A stretch of DNA of 64,000 bases. It comes from Natronococcus sp. CG52. Lineage in GTDB: Archaea; Halobacteriota; Halobacteria; Halobacteriales; Natrialbaceae. Both the position numbers and the translations under genes were made by a program. Positions 25,858 to 34,812 of the stretch are shown piece by piece; within the stretch, counting starts at the first letter, position 1, and every line of letters starts with the position of its first letter. Location: NCBI RefSeq assembly GCF_023913515.1, contig NZ_CP099391.1:2666001-2730000 (forward strand), given 5' to 3'. The notes under the pieces were generated by a model, which was not told where the DNA came from, searched no databases, and saw only the letters and a program-made list of their open reading frames with translations.

Positions 25858-26313
25858 GTGTACCGAATTCTGCTCGCGGTCGACGAGAACGAGACCCGCG
25901 GTCGCGCACAGGCCGAGGCCGTCCTCGAACTACCAGATACCGACGACGTCTTCGTCGACGTCGTCCACGTTCACGAGGGAATGTCGGGACCCGACGCCGA
26001 GTGGGCTGCGGGCGGCTTCTCCGAGGAGTACGCTGAGAAGATGGACGAGAACGTTCGAAGGCGCGCGTCATTACCGGCGTCGGTCGAGACCGTTACGGAG
26101 ATCCTCGAGTCGAGCGCCGTCGAATACGCGGTCCACGAGTCGGTCGGCGAGCCCGCGGAGACGATCCTCGCCGCCGCGTCCGAACGCGACAGCGACGGAA
26201 TCGTCATCGGTATTCAGAAGCGATCTCCCGTCGGAAAGGTGCTGTTCGGAAGCGTCGTGCAGGCGGTGATCCTCGACAGCGACCGACCGGTAACGGTCGT
26301 TCCGGAGCGCTGA
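25858..26313 (+). CDS. Universal stress protein (UspA family)
   Basis: Single-domain UspA protein of 151 residues. It begins VYRILLAVDENE, and the ATP-binding motif of the family appears in the C-terminal part as VIGIQKRSPVGKVLFGSVVQAVILDSDRPVTVVP (G-x2-G-x9-G-S/T type). The GTG at 25858 is used rather than GTG 25822, because UspA proteins start immediately before the first beta strand. Likely cytoplasmic; binding of ATP is probable from the motif. Possibly cotranscribed with the MFS gene. Confidence 0.88.
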   Translation: MYRILLAVDENETRGRAQAEAVLELPDTDDVFVDVVHVHEGMSGPDAEWAAGGFSEEYAEKMDENVRRRASLPASVETVTEILESSAVEYAVHESVGEPAETILAAASERDSDGIVIGIQKRSPVGKVLFGSVVQAVILDSDRPVTVVPER

Positions 26314-26345
26314 GCCGCGGTCGGTCGGGTTCGATCGTCGCTCCG

Positions 26346-26700
26346 TTACCAGTGGGCGTCGTCGGATCCGGTTCGCGTTCCGTCATCACGCGAGTCACCG
26401 CCGCGGTCGTCGCTCCGCACGGAAACGGGTCGGTACTCGAGGTAGACGCGGGCGTACGCGAACTGCAACGACCGGGCTGACGACCGCGGTCAGGATCGCC
26501 GTCACCGCGAGAAACGCGAGATAGAACCCGTCCCGTGGCCGGTAAACGGCGCCGTGACGATTCCCGCCCCGGCGACGACGAGAAACGACACGACGTAGAT
26601 ACCGAACAGTTCGAGGAGGTTGCCCTTCGCGACGGACCAGCGCGTGTTGAGGTTCTCGAGGGCGTCCCGTTCGTACGGCGAATGATCGAACGATCTATAT
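26346..26700 (-). pseudogene. Remnant of a multi-pass membrane protein gene (two frameshifts, no start)
   Basis: Reading the minus strand across three frames gives a continuous membrane-protein C terminus: ERDALENLNTRWSVAKGNLL and FGIYVVSFLVVAGAGIVTAPF, then (shift near 26527) GFYLAFLAVTAILTAVVSPVV, then (shift near 26462) LQFAYARVYLEYRPVSVR and an acidic tail to a stop at 26346. No in-frame ATG/GTG precedes it; its upstream edge meets a TTTATATA box near 26697 behind the ArsA gene. Hydrophobic pattern and G+C at third positions indicate former coding. Family not identified. Confidence 0.65.
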
Positions 26701-26743
26701 AAAAACGGTCGTCTCCTTACAAGACCGATCCAGGTTCGAACGA

Positions 26744-27886
26744 CTACCGCAGACAGGCTGCGACGACCTCGAGCATCCCCTCTCCCTGTACCTCCTCGGC
26801 GAACAGCGGAACACGACGAACGTCGGTGCCCCGGAACAGCTCCTGGGCTTCCGCGAGCGCCGACTGCTGGACGTCCCAGCGGCGCTGGCAGAACTCGCAG
26901 TCGTCGAGGTTCGGCTGGAGGAACTCGCCCTCGACGTCGTCGGTGACGTCCGAGAGCGGCTCCATGACGCGGTTGACGACGACGGTGCCCACGGGAATCT
27001 CGAACTCCCGGAGCCGTTCGCGAAGCCGCTTGGACTCGAGGACGCTCATCTCCTCGGGAACGAGGACGATCCGGAAGTCCGTCCGCGCCGGATCGCGCAG
27101 CGCGGCCCGAAGCCGTTCGATGCGCTCGCGGAGCACCTCGAGGTCCTCGAGGTCCGCCTCCTGGTCGGGAATCTCCTGCCCGCCGAACATCCCCTTGATG
27201 CCGTCGATCATGCCGCCGATTCGCTGGCGGAACTGCACGATCCGGCCCATCATCGTATCCATGATCTCGGGGAGCTGAAGCAGCCGGAGGGTGTGTCCCG
27301 TCGGCGCCGTGTCGACGACGACGCGCTCGAATCGGTCGTCGTCCATGTACTCGAGCAGAAGTTGCATCGCGGCGGCCTCGTCGGAGCCCGGCATCGGGCC
27401 GCCGAGCAGCGAGTCCATCGGTGACTCCTCGCCGACCATCTCGTCGAGCCCGCCGAACATGTCGCCACCTTGGCCCGCGAAGGCGGCCTGCCCCTCTTCG
27501 ACGGCAGCTTCGGGATCGATCTCCGCGGCGTACAGCGGGATGTCCTCGCGAATCCTGTCGGGTTCCGCCGGGATGTCGGTCTCGAACGTATCCGAGAGCG
27601 AGTGGGCGGGGTCCGTCGAGACGACGAGCGTCGAGACGCCCCCGCGAGCGCTGTCGAGTGCGGTCGCCGCCGCCATCGTCGTCTTCCCGACGCCACCTTT
27701 CCCGCCGTAGAGCACGTAGTCGGGGCCGTCGATATCCTCGCCGGAGGGGTCGACCGCGACGGTCTCTCGCTGTTCGTCCGGCACCGAGTCCGTCGGTGTG
27801 ACCTCGATCGTGTGGGACTCCTCGTCCGTCGCAGTCGCGTCCCCTTCGGCCGTTTCGTCGACCGGCTCGACGTCGATTCCGCTCAT
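26744..27886 (-). CDS. ArsA/Get3-family ATPase
   Basis: P-loop ATPase of the arsenite-pump/tail-anchored-protein-targeting family, 380 residues. After a 55-residue acidic N terminus: deviant Walker A GGKGGVGKTTMAAAT near 61, Switch I STDPAHSLSD near 90, Switch II VVVDTAPTGHTLRLL near 187, A-loop/NR motif VVNRVMEPL, and a zinc CxxC as CEFCQRRW near 332 as in Get3. The Met-rich GGMIDGIKGMFGG region (about 225-237) fits the hydrophobic client-binding helices. Tail-anchored-protein insertion is more likely than arsenite export because no ArsB or ArsD lies near. Confidence 0.9.
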   Translation of the reverse strand: MSGIDVEPVDETAEGDATATDEESHTIEVTPTDSVPDEQRETVAVDPSGEDIDGPDYVLYGGKGGVGKTTMAAATALDSARGGVSTLVVSTDPAHSLSDTFETDIPAEPDRIREDIPLYAAEIDPEAAVEEGQAAFAGQGGDMFGGLDEMVGEESPMDSLLGGPMPGSDEAAAMQLLLEYMDDDRFERVVVDTAPTGHTLRLLQLPEIMDTMMGRIVQFRQRIGGMIDGIKGMFGGQEIPDQEADLEDLEVLRERIERLRAALRDPARTDFRIVLVPEEMSVLESKRLRERLREFEIPVGTVVVNRVMEPLSDVTDDVEGEFLQPNLDDCEFCQRRWDVQQSALAEAQELFRGTDVRRVPLFAEEVQGEGMLEVVAACLR

Positions 27887-28137
27887 ACGCGCCGGTTTCC
27901 GCCGCGCACACGAGTAGTCGTCGGTCTCGATCAGTCAGTCCCCGTCGATACCTCGAGAGTCGATTCCGGATCCCCGCTTTTCCGCTCTTTCCCACGGTGT
28001 ATTACCACCCTTGTAGACAAACTAGGTCTGCAGAATCTCCTTACCTGTATATCCATACTAGACATCGAATTTAATTACGAGAGTCGCATCGATCCGAACA
28101 CGTCGAAGCAGGTGGTGGCGCTTCGAACCCCGTACTC

Positions 28138-28392
28138 ATGACAGCACAACTTACGAAGCTACGAGCAGAGGAATCGTCGACGACGGACGCCACACAGTTC
28201 CCCTACGGAGCCGAAGACACCGGACTACCGCTCCCGACGGCACACTCTCGCGGCGTTCTTCGACCGCGGAGCGCGAGCGACGCGGTCGGTGTCGCCGGAT
28301 CGACGGACTGTCCGGCTTGCGATGCGGAGACGGTCAACGGCGCCGGGCTGTTCGCCTGCACGAACTGTTCCTGGAACGGGTCCCTTCGGTAA
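28138..28392 (+). CDS. Small zinc-finger protein (two CxxC)
   Basis: An 84-residue protein with a disordered N terminus and a C-terminal zinc ribbon DCPACDAETVNGAGLFACTNC followed by SWNGSLR. Such one-domain CPxC proteins are abundant in haloarchaea and mostly uncharacterised. It is divergent from the ArsA-type gene across about 250 bases. Start ATG is the only good choice before the ribbon. Function unknown. Confidence 0.68.
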   Translation: MTAQLTKLRAEESSTTDATQFPYGAEDTGLPLPTAHSRGVLRPRSASDAVGVAGSTDCPACDAETVNGAGLFACTNCSWNGSLR

Positions 28393-28488
28393 CGGTTGAC
28401 CCCGCGGCCCTCCTCATTTCGTCGCGTTCGTCTTTCTCGCCCCGACGCGTTCGTCCGTCACTTTTCGTCGTACTCGTCCTCGCCGTCG

Positions 28489-29595
28489 TTACGAATCGTC
28501 GAAGTACGCCGCGAGCCGATCGGCGGCCGCCGATACCCGCGGCGTGACGAGCGCGAACCGGAGCCAGTCGCTCCGCGAGTCGCCGAACGCCTCCCCCGGC
28601 ATGCCGGCGACGCCGGCCTCGTCGATCAGCCGCTCGGCGTTCTCGAGCGTCCCCGGATACCCCTCGAAGCGCGCCATCACGTAGAACGAGCCCTGCGGCG
28701 TGGTGTACTCGGCGCCCGCGGTCTCGAGCGCGTCGGTGAAGGTCTCGACCCGCTCGGCGAGGAGTTCGCGGTTGCGCTCGTAGTAGTCGGGACCGGTCTC
28801 GCGCAGCGCCCGGAGGACCGCGTACTGGGAGGGTCGACTGCCGGCGACGTTGACCAGCATGTGGCGACTCTTGGCGTTCTCGACGAGGTGCGGCGGGAAG
28901 ACCGCGTAGCCCACGCGGAAGCCGGTGATCGCCATCGACTTCGAAAAGGCGTTGGTGATGACCCGGTGATCGGAGTCGAACCCGAGCGCGCTGGCGAACT
29001 CCCCGGAGAGATCGTAGTGGTCGTACACTTCGTCACTAACGAGGATCGCGTCGTACTCCTCGGCGATAGCGACGAGTTCCCGAACCGTCTCCTCGGGGTA
29101 AACCGCTCCGGTCGGGTTGTTCGGCGAGTTGACCACGATCGCGGCAGTCTCTCCGCTCGCGGCCGCGCGAACGTCGGCCGGCTCGAGCTGTCCCTCGTCG
29201 TCGGTCGCGACGAACGACTGCGTTCCGCCGAGCATCGTCGTCTTCCCCGGATAGTAGGGGTAGACCGGATCGGTCAGCAGGATCTCGTCGCCGCGATCTC
29301 GCTCGAGCGCCCGCGCCATCGCGAGGTAGTTCGCCTCGCCGGCGCCGTTGGTGATGACGACCTGCTCGACGTCGACGCCCCGCCGGGCGGCGATCTCCTC
29401 GCGGAGTTCTCGTAAGCCCACGCTCGGCGGATACTGGAACTGGTCGGGCTCGAGGTCGGCGTACTCGTGCAGCCCCTCTCGGAGCGCCTCGGGCGGCTCC
29501 CAGTCGGGGTTGCCGCTCACCATATCGACGACGTCGCGGTCCGCCTGGGCCGCGTACTGCATCACGTGGAAGAACAGCGGCGTCTCGTACTCCAT
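28489..29595 (-). CDS. Class I/II pyridoxal-phosphate aminotransferase
   Basis: Fold-type I PLP enzyme of 368 residues. Visible motifs: MVSGNPDWEPPEALREGL near 24, YPPSVGLRELREEIA near 57, NSPNNPTGAVYPEE near 153 (the Asn-Pro-x-Gly pair), DEVYDHYD near 186, and the PLP lysine in NAFSKSMAITGFRVGYAVFP near 216. C-terminal GEAFGDSRSDWLRFAL holds the substrate-carboxylate Arg region. Annotated relatives are aspartate- or alanine-type aminotransferases; specificity is not decidable. Its start region faces cinA divergently. Confidence 0.9.
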   Translation of the reverse strand: MEYETPLFFHVMQYAAQADRDVVDMVSGNPDWEPPEALREGLHEYADLEPDQFQYPPSVGLRELREEIAARRGVDVEQVVITNGAGEANYLAMARALERDRGDEILLTDPVYPYYPGKTTMLGGTQSFVATDDEGQLEPADVRAAASGETAAIVVNSPNNPTGAVYPEETVRELVAIAEEYDAILVSDEVYDHYDLSGEFASALGFDSDHRVITNAFSKSMAITGFRVGYAVFPPHLVENAKSRHMLVNVAGSRPSQYAVLRALRETGPDYYERNRELLAERVETFTDALETAGAEYTTPQGSFYVMARFEGYPGTLENAERLIDEAGVAGMPGEAFGDSRSDWLRFALVTPRVSAAADRLAAYFDDS

Positions 29596-29741
29596 ATCGG
29601 GTACTGGGAACGCCCCGACCGTCGTTCTTTCCGTTCGGCCTCGGATCGCCTCTCGAGGCGCTCGAGTCAGTTCGCGGCTCGGCTGCCGCCCGAACCGACG
29701 AAACCCGGTCTTTGAAACGCGCTCGTCCCCTCGAATCAGGT

Positions 29742-30263
29742 ATGAACGACGAGATCGAACGCGAACTCCCGATGCAGGTGGCCGACGCCCTCCGCGACGA
29801 AGAGGAGACGCTCGCCGTCGCCGAGTCCTGCACCGGCGGGCTGATCGGCGCCGCCGTCACCGCCGTTCCGGGGGCGAGTGACCACTTCGATTCGGGGCTG
29901 ACGACCTACTCGTACGACGCCAAGCGCCGCCACCTCGGGGTCAGCCGCGAGGCGCTCGACGAACACGGCGCCGTCTCCGAACCGGTCGCCCGCGAGATGG
30001 CTCAGGGGGTCCGCGACGTCGCGGATACGACCTGGGGCGTCGCCGCGACCGGCGTCGCCGGCCCGACCGGCGGAAACGAGGACAAGCCCGTCGGAACGGT
30101 CTACATCGGCGTCTCCTACGCCGGGCCGTGGGGCTCGCAGTCCTCGTTCACGACCGCCTCTCGCTACGAGTTCGACGGCGACCGAGCGGCCGTCCGGGCG
30201 AAGACCGTCGACCAAGCACTCGAGGACCTGCTCGCCGCTGCCGGTGAGACGTCGCGGGGGTGA
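29742..30263 (+). CDS. CinA-family nicotinamide-nucleotide amidohydrolase
   Basis: Stand-alone CinA C-terminal domain (PncC), 173 residues, which deamidates NMN to NaMN for NAD recycling in characterised members. Conserved sequence: LAVAESCTGGLIGAAVTAVPGAS with the catalytic Ser, GLTTYSYDAKRRHLGV with Tyr and Lys, and GVAGPTGGNEDKPVGTVYIGV. The ATG at 29742 gives the standard length; an upstream in-frame start at 29712 is unlikely. TTTGAAA at 29711-29717 lies about 28 bases upstream. Confidence 0.9.
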   Translation: MNDEIERELPMQVADALRDEEETLAVAESCTGGLIGAAVTAVPGASDHFDSGLTTYSYDAKRRHLGVSREALDEHGAVSEPVAREMAQGVRDVADTTWGVAATGVAGPTGGNEDKPVGTVYIGVSYAGPWGSQSSFTTASRYEFDGDRAAVRAKTVDQALEDLLAAAGETSRG

Positions 30264-30365
30264 ACGCTCCGCCGCAATCGACCGCTTCTCGCGCCTATTG
30301 GTTCGAGAACCTGACCGTCTCGGAGAGAAAGGTATTCGAGGATCCCCCGTCGAGTCACGCCTATC

Positions 30366-30851
30366 ATGAATAAACGAGGCCACGTCCTCAACGCGATCCT
30401 GCTGAGTATCGGGCTCGGCTACCTGCTCGAACCGGTGGGTGATCTGGGGACGTTCGAGACGATCATCGAAATCGGCGTTCCGGTCACGCTCGGTGCCCTA
30501 TTCCCGGACGTCGACACGGCGTTCGGCAGACACCGGAAGACGCTGCACAACCTCCCGATCCTGGTCGGATTTCTCGGCTTTCCGGTGCTCTTCGGAAACC
30601 TCGAGTACGTCTGGATCGGCATCCTGACGCACTACGCGCTCGACGTCGCGGGGAGCAAGCGGGGCATCGCGCTGTTTTACCCGATCTGGAAGAAGGAGTT
30701 CGGTCTCCCGAGCGGCGTCGCCGTAAGCAGCAAGCGAGCGGATCTGGTGACCGTTCTCGTGACCGCCGTCGAGCTAGCGCTCGCCGCCGCGATTATCTAC
30801 GAACTGCCCCGACGAGGCGTCGAGATCGGCCGACAGGCGATCGGCATCTAA
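30366..30851 (+). CDS. Membrane-bound DUF457/YdjM-family metal-dependent hydrolase
   Basis: A 161-residue membrane protein with about four helices and the YdjM-type histidine/aspartate motifs: MNKRGHVLNAILLS at the N terminus, LFPDVDTAFGRHRKTLHNLP near 47-66, THYALDVAGSKRGIALFYPIW near 89. The family is annotated as membrane-bound, LexA-regulated metal-dependent hydrolase in bacteria; activity here is not proven. It stands alone, 100 bases after cinA. Confidence 0.8.
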   Translation: MNKRGHVLNAILLSIGLGYLLEPVGDLGTFETIIEIGVPVTLGALFPDVDTAFGRHRKTLHNLPILVGFLGFPVLFGNLEYVWIGILTHYALDVAGSKRGIALFYPIWKKEFGLPSGVAVSSKRADLVTVLVTAVELALAAAIIYELPRRGVEIGRQAIGI

Positions 30852-30965
30852 CGGACACGCGCCACGCTTCCTCACAGGCCTGGTATCAGTTTCGGTGGCC
30901 GTGGCTCGAGCGTCGCGTCGAACGCGAGCAGTCCGCTCCAGCAGAATCGAGCGCAGACGACGAAA

Positions 30966-31922
30966 CTACCGACGGTTCGGCGTCCACTCCTCGCAGGCGT
31001 CCATGTTCTCCATCGTCTCGTCGTGACGGCCGCAGTAGGGGACCATCCCGGACGACGAGCGGACGTACTCGAAGTGACTGCAGTTGCCGCAGTAGCGGTC
31101 GGCCGGCTCCGGCCGTTCCGTCGAGGAGTCGACGATCTCCGCATCGCGGCCGTCTCCGACGTCCGTCTCGAGCGGCGAGGAGATGTCGGCCGCCGTCGAG
31201 CCGCCGTCGCTCGTCGCTGCGCTCGTTCGGTTGGCGCCCGACGATCGCCGACTCCGCGACTGACTGCGGTGGTCAGGCGACCGAGAGCGGGCACCGTCCG
31301 CGTTCGAGTTCGTCTGGGTCTCCACGTTCCCGTCCGGTTTTTCGCCGAGGAATCCGACCCCGCCGAGTCCGCCGGCGGTCGACGACTCGTCGACCTCAAC
31401 GATAGTCTGGTTGTGGCGCGTGACGTTCATCTCGAGCATCCCGCCGGGGTCGTTTCGCGTCTTGAAGTTGACGACCGCGACGAACAGACACCAGACGGCG
31501 ATGAAGAGTCCGAGGAGATAGATCGTCGAGACCTCGAGCGTCAGGTCGGCGCCGTGCCCCCGCCAGTGGTGAGGGTAAGCTTCCCAGAAGAGCACGACGC
31601 CGAGCAGACAGAGACTGGCGCTGATCGCACCGGCCGCGCGTACCCGTCGACTCGCCGGCAACACGAGAAAGACGCCGACGAGTGCGGCCGGAACGCCGAC
31701 GCCGGCGAGCGCGCCTGCGACGCGCACGGTCGCGTAATGATCGGGCATGTCCCACGCGGTTGCCCCGGCGACGTAGCCGGCGAAGAGGTCGGTCGTCGGC
31801 ACGAGGACGGCGAGCACCGAGAGCATCGCCCCGAGCAGAACGAGCGACGTCCCCGCGTACAGCCGCCGGAGGCTGGTCACTTCCCGTGTGTTCCCCTGAT
31901 AGGCCTCCGTCAGACTCGTCAT
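30966..31922 (-). CDS. DUF7139-like membrane protein with C-terminal zinc site
   Basis: A 318-residue haloarchaeal membrane protein. Four hydrophobic segments fall in the first 140 residues (YAGTSLVLLGAMLSVLAVLV, VRVAGALAGVGVPAALVGVFL, AAGAISASLCLLGVVLFW, TIYLLGLFIAVWCLFVAVV). A long Ser/Arg/Asp-rich linker follows, and the C terminus carries YCGNCSHFEYV ... MVPYCGRHDETMENMDACEEW, a four-cysteine zinc-type knot. The start at 31922 (MTSLTEAY) is chosen. Role unknown. Confidence 0.75.
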   Translation of the reverse strand: MTSLTEAYQGNTREVTSLRRLYAGTSLVLLGAMLSVLAVLVPTTDLFAGYVAGATAWDMPDHYATVRVAGALAGVGVPAALVGVFLVLPASRRVRAAGAISASLCLLGVVLFWEAYPHHWRGHGADLTLEVSTIYLLGLFIAVWCLFVAVVNFKTRNDPGGMLEMNVTRHNQTIVEVDESSTAGGLGGVGFLGEKPDGNVETQTNSNADGARSRSPDHRSQSRSRRSSGANRTSAATSDGGSTAADISSPLETDVGDGRDAEIVDSSTERPEPADRYCGNCSHFEYVRSSSGMVPYCGRHDETMENMDACEEWTPNRR

Positions 31923-32046
31923 GCGGAGGGGTTCGGGCGCACACCACAAAACGGTGTGTCAGACACGTTTCAGATCTCAGAGAGGAACCGGGCCGCGTAT
32001 CCGGTGAAACGAAAGGTTGAATCGCCGGGACCGAAAATCTTCGGTC

Positions 32047-32334
32047 ATGAGCGACGAGGACGAGGATTCGGAACCTGCGGTCTCGCTCGGTGAACGAACG
32101 CCCGTCGAGGGGGCGCCGCTCGCCCGCGTGAGTTCGCGACTCACCTGGCCGAAAGAGAAGAGCGAGATCGATCGCCTCGAGGGAGAGAGCGTTATCCGCA
32201 CCCCGGACGGCCCGCGAGAGCTTTCCGCCGTCCTCGAGGAGGTCGAGGAAACGTACTTCCAGCGCCACCAGGAGTTCGAGACCGAGGTCCGCGAGGTCAT
32301 CAGCACCGGACCGGTCCCGACCGCGGACGAGTAA
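32047..32334 (+). CDS. DUF5789 family protein
   Basis: A 95-residue soluble acidic haloarchaeal protein. The conserved core is RVSSRLTWPKEKSEIDRLEGESVIRTPDGPRELSAVLEEV, followed by a helix EETYFQRHQEFETEVREVI. Six bases separate it from the CPBP-type gene, suggesting cotranscription. No function known to me. Confidence 0.75.
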   Translation: MSDEDEDSEPAVSLGERTPVEGAPLARVSSRLTWPKEKSEIDRLEGESVIRTPDGPRELSAVLEEVEETYFQRHQEFETEVREVISTGPVPTADE

Positions 32335-32340
32335 CCAACC

Positions 32341-33039
32341 GTGTCGGCGGAGGGGGAACGGAGCGACGCGGGCTGGCTCTCCGACCAGTTCGATCGACTC
32401 AGCTGGTTTCAGAAGTCGCTACTGACCGGCGGCGTCCTGACGCTGCTGTGGATGCAACTCGTCCCGGGCGACCTCGGGCGTCGGGCCGTCATCGACGCGA
32501 TCCTGTTGATCGGCGGCCCGCTGGCGCTCGGCCTCTCCCACGGGAACCGCATCGGCTGGAATATCAATCGGATCGCCGTCCGGAACGCGGCGTTGCTCTC
32601 GCTGTTCGTCCTCCCCTTCTACGTGGTCGGATCGACGCTCCCGACCATTCGCGCGTTCTACCCGATGTGGGAGACCTCGGCCGCTCCCGGCGAGTTCATC
32701 CCCCACGCCCTCAAGCTCTTTACGCTGGCGCTGGCCGCCGAAACCTACTATCGCGGCCTGCTCTGCGTGGGGGTCAAGGAGATCGGATTCAAGGCGGTGT
32801 TGATCAGCCCCGTCGTCTACATGATCCACCACGCCTCGAAGCCGCCGCTCGAGTTCCTGCTGTCGGGGCCGACCGACGTTCTCTTCGGCGCCGTCGACTA
32901 CAAGTCCGACTCTATCCTCCCGTCGGTGATCGCCCACGGCGCCGGACTCGTCCTGCTGGACTGGCTCGTGTTGCACGACCCGCTGTTCGATCCCGTCCCG
33001 TACCTGCGGTACCTCGAGTGGCTCCCGGTCCCGGTTTGA
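32341..33039 (+). CDS. CPBP-like (Rce1/AbiI) intramembrane protein
   Basis: A 232-residue multi-pass membrane protein (GTG start). The first CPBP motif, usually EExxxR, is here AAETYYRGLL near 139; the second is MIHHASKPPLEFL near 160, and the final one is SVIAHGAGLVLLDW near 198. One of the two glutamates is replaced by Ala, so proteolytic competence is uncertain although the E-x3-R and His residues remain. It follows the DUF5789 gene by six bases. Confidence 0.72.
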   Translation: MSAEGERSDAGWLSDQFDRLSWFQKSLLTGGVLTLLWMQLVPGDLGRRAVIDAILLIGGPLALGLSHGNRIGWNINRIAVRNAALLSLFVLPFYVVGSTLPTIRAFYPMWETSAAPGEFIPHALKLFTLALAAETYYRGLLCVGVKEIGFKAVLISPVVYMIHHASKPPLEFLLSGPTDVLFGAVDYKSDSILPSVIAHGAGLVLLDWLVLHDPLFDPVPYLRYLEWLPVPV

Positions 33040-33096
33040 GCGGGAACGGCAGGCGCGGCGGTGGGGCTTTAGTGGCTCCCGTTCGATGGACTAGGT

Positions 33097-33561
33097 ATGA
33101 GTCTCCCGATCGACCCAGCCGAGATCGACCCGAACGACGTCGGCGAGAAACAGGCCGTCCTCGAGATGGAACACGAGGAAGCGATCGAACACGTCCGCGA
33201 GGTCTGCGAGGACGTCGGCTTCGGCATTCCCGTCGAGTTCTCACCCTCGGAGCTGTTGAACGAGAAGGTCAACGCCGATCGGGACCCGTACTACGTGCTC
33301 GGCGCCTGCAATCCCGCGATCGCGAACGAGGCGCTCGACGAGACGATGCGGATCGGCGGACTCTTCCCCTGTAATGTGATCGTCTGGGAGGAGGAATCGG
33401 GTCAACAGCGGGTCTACCACCTTTCGATCATGAAGATCGCCCGCCTGCTCGATCTCGCCCCTGATAGCGAGACGTGGGCCGAGATCGTCGACACGACCGG
33501 CGATCTCACCGAGGAAGCGTTCGAGAAGTTCGACTCGGTCGACACCGAGACGACCGACTGA
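33097..33561 (+). CDS. DUF302 domain protein
   Basis: A 154-residue protein with the DUF302 core: EEAIEHVREVCEDVGFGIPVEFSPSELLNEKV, then YYVLGACNPAIANEALDETMRIGGLFPCNVIVWEE with the characteristic CNP motif, and the closing strand QQRVYHLSIMK. The domain is widespread and of unknown biochemical role (a TATA-binding-like fold). A C-terminal acidic extension is present. Confidence 0.87.
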   Translation: MSLPIDPAEIDPNDVGEKQAVLEMEHEEAIEHVREVCEDVGFGIPVEFSPSELLNEKVNADRDPYYVLGACNPAIANEALDETMRIGGLFPCNVIVWEEESGQQRVYHLSIMKIARLLDLAPDSETWAEIVDTTGDLTEEAFEKFDSVDTETTD

Positions 33562-33687
33562 CGGCCGCCTCGAGACCGCTCCGGCCGTACCGTTCTCACG
33601 CCGTTTCCCGCGTCGTTCCGCGTCCCGATGCGGATGCGACGTTCGATACAGTTAGAAGTTCTGAATGTCAACACTTATGTACATTCC

Positions 33688-34785
33688 ATGACATCTCGAG
33701 ACATGGATGCCCGAACCGCGTTCTTCGCCCTCCTGCTCGTCGTTCTGGCGGCGATTTCGACCCTCATCCTCGCCCCGCTGTTGCAGTACGTGCTCGCCGC
33801 CGGACTCCTCGCGTTCGTGCTCTTCCCGGCACAGAAGCGACTCGAGTCGCGGATCGGGGCGCGGCCGTCGGCGCTCGTCCTCACCGGAGTTGCGATTCTC
33901 GCCGCGGTCGTGCCGGTCCTCTACCTCTCGGTCGTGGTCCTCCAGACGGTGTTTTCGTTCCTGAACGGGTTCGACGAGATAGTCGTCATCGAGTCCGCGA
34001 GGGAACTCGCCCTCGAGTTGGGCGCCGATCCCGAAGTGGTGGCGACTACCGAGGCACAGCTCGTCTCCGAACTCGAGGGGCTCTTCGGAAACGCCGTCGA
34101 CGTCGCGCTCGCGGAACTGGTCGGGCTGCTGAACGCCAGTATCCGGATGAGCCTGGGGCTGCTGGTGCTCGTGTTTTTGCTCTACTACCTGCTGGCCGAC
34201 GGGCGGATGTTCGTCACCTGGCTGGCCGACGTCGCGCCCCTCGAAGACGGGATTCGCGACGAGCTGTTCGACGAGGTCGAGGTCGTGACCTGGGCGGTCA
34301 TCAAGAGCCACGTGCTCGTCGCCGTCGTCGAGGGGGTGCTCGGCGGCCTCGGATTCTACCTTCTCGGCGTCCCGAACGTCGCGTTCTGGACGGTCGTGAT
34401 GATCGTCGTCTCGTTCCTGCCGGCGATCGGCGTCTGGTTCGTCTGGGGCCCGGCGGTCGGCTATCTCGCGACGACGGCCGATCCGCTCTCCGCGGTCGCG
34501 TTGCTCCTGTACGGACTCGCCGTGCTCTCGGTCGTCGACAACTACCTGCGGGCGATCTTCGTCGACCGAAACTCCGGGCTCCACCCCGCGGTCGTCCTGG
34601 TCGGCGTCATCGGCGGCATCTACCTGCTCGGCATCATGGGGCTGTTCCTCGGCCCCGTGCTGCTGGCGGTGTTCAAAGCCGGGCTCAACGTCCTCAACGA
34701 GACCGCGCTGGCCGCCGGCGACGTTCGCCTCGAGCCCGCAGAGCGGCCCGCACCGAAGTCGGACGCGGGAACGGCGGACGACTGA
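33688..34785 (+). CDS. AI-2E family transporter (YdiK/PerM-like)
   Basis: Polytopic membrane protein of 365 residues with about eight helices in the AI-2E arrangement: ILAPLLQYVLAAGLLAFVLFPAQKRL in the first part, a hydrophilic region near 100-145, and the conserved block VKSHVL-type here as AVIKSHVLVAVVEGVLGGLGFYLLGVPNVAFW, then SFLPAIGVWFVWGPA and GLFLGPVLLAVFKA. Many members are Na+/H+ antiporters or exporters rather than AI-2 transporters. Start uncertain: ATG 33688 or ATG 33703, the latter 27 bases after CTTATG. Confidence 0.85.
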   Translation: MTSRDMDARTAFFALLLVVLAAISTLILAPLLQYVLAAGLLAFVLFPAQKRLESRIGARPSALVLTGVAILAAVVPVLYLSVVVLQTVFSFLNGFDEIVVIESARELALELGADPEVVATTEAQLVSELEGLFGNAVDVALAELVGLLNASIRMSLGLLVLVFLLYYLLADGRMFVTWLADVAPLEDGIRDELFDEVEVVTWAVIKSHVLVAVVEGVLGGLGFYLLGVPNVAFWTVVMIVVSFLPAIGVWFVWGPAVGYLATTADPLSAVALLLYGLAVLSVVDNYLRAIFVDRNSGLHPAVVLVGVIGGIYLLGIMGLFLGPVLLAVFKAGLNVLNETALAAGDVRLEPAERPAPKSDAGTADD

Positions 34786-34812
34786 GCGTCCTCGTAGCGA
34801 CTCGAGAGCGCG

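Noticed and set aside
28080-28140. A GGCGCTTCGAACCCC string resembling a tRNA T-arm
   Set aside because: No matching acceptor, D or anticodon arms within tRNA distance; it is a chance match.
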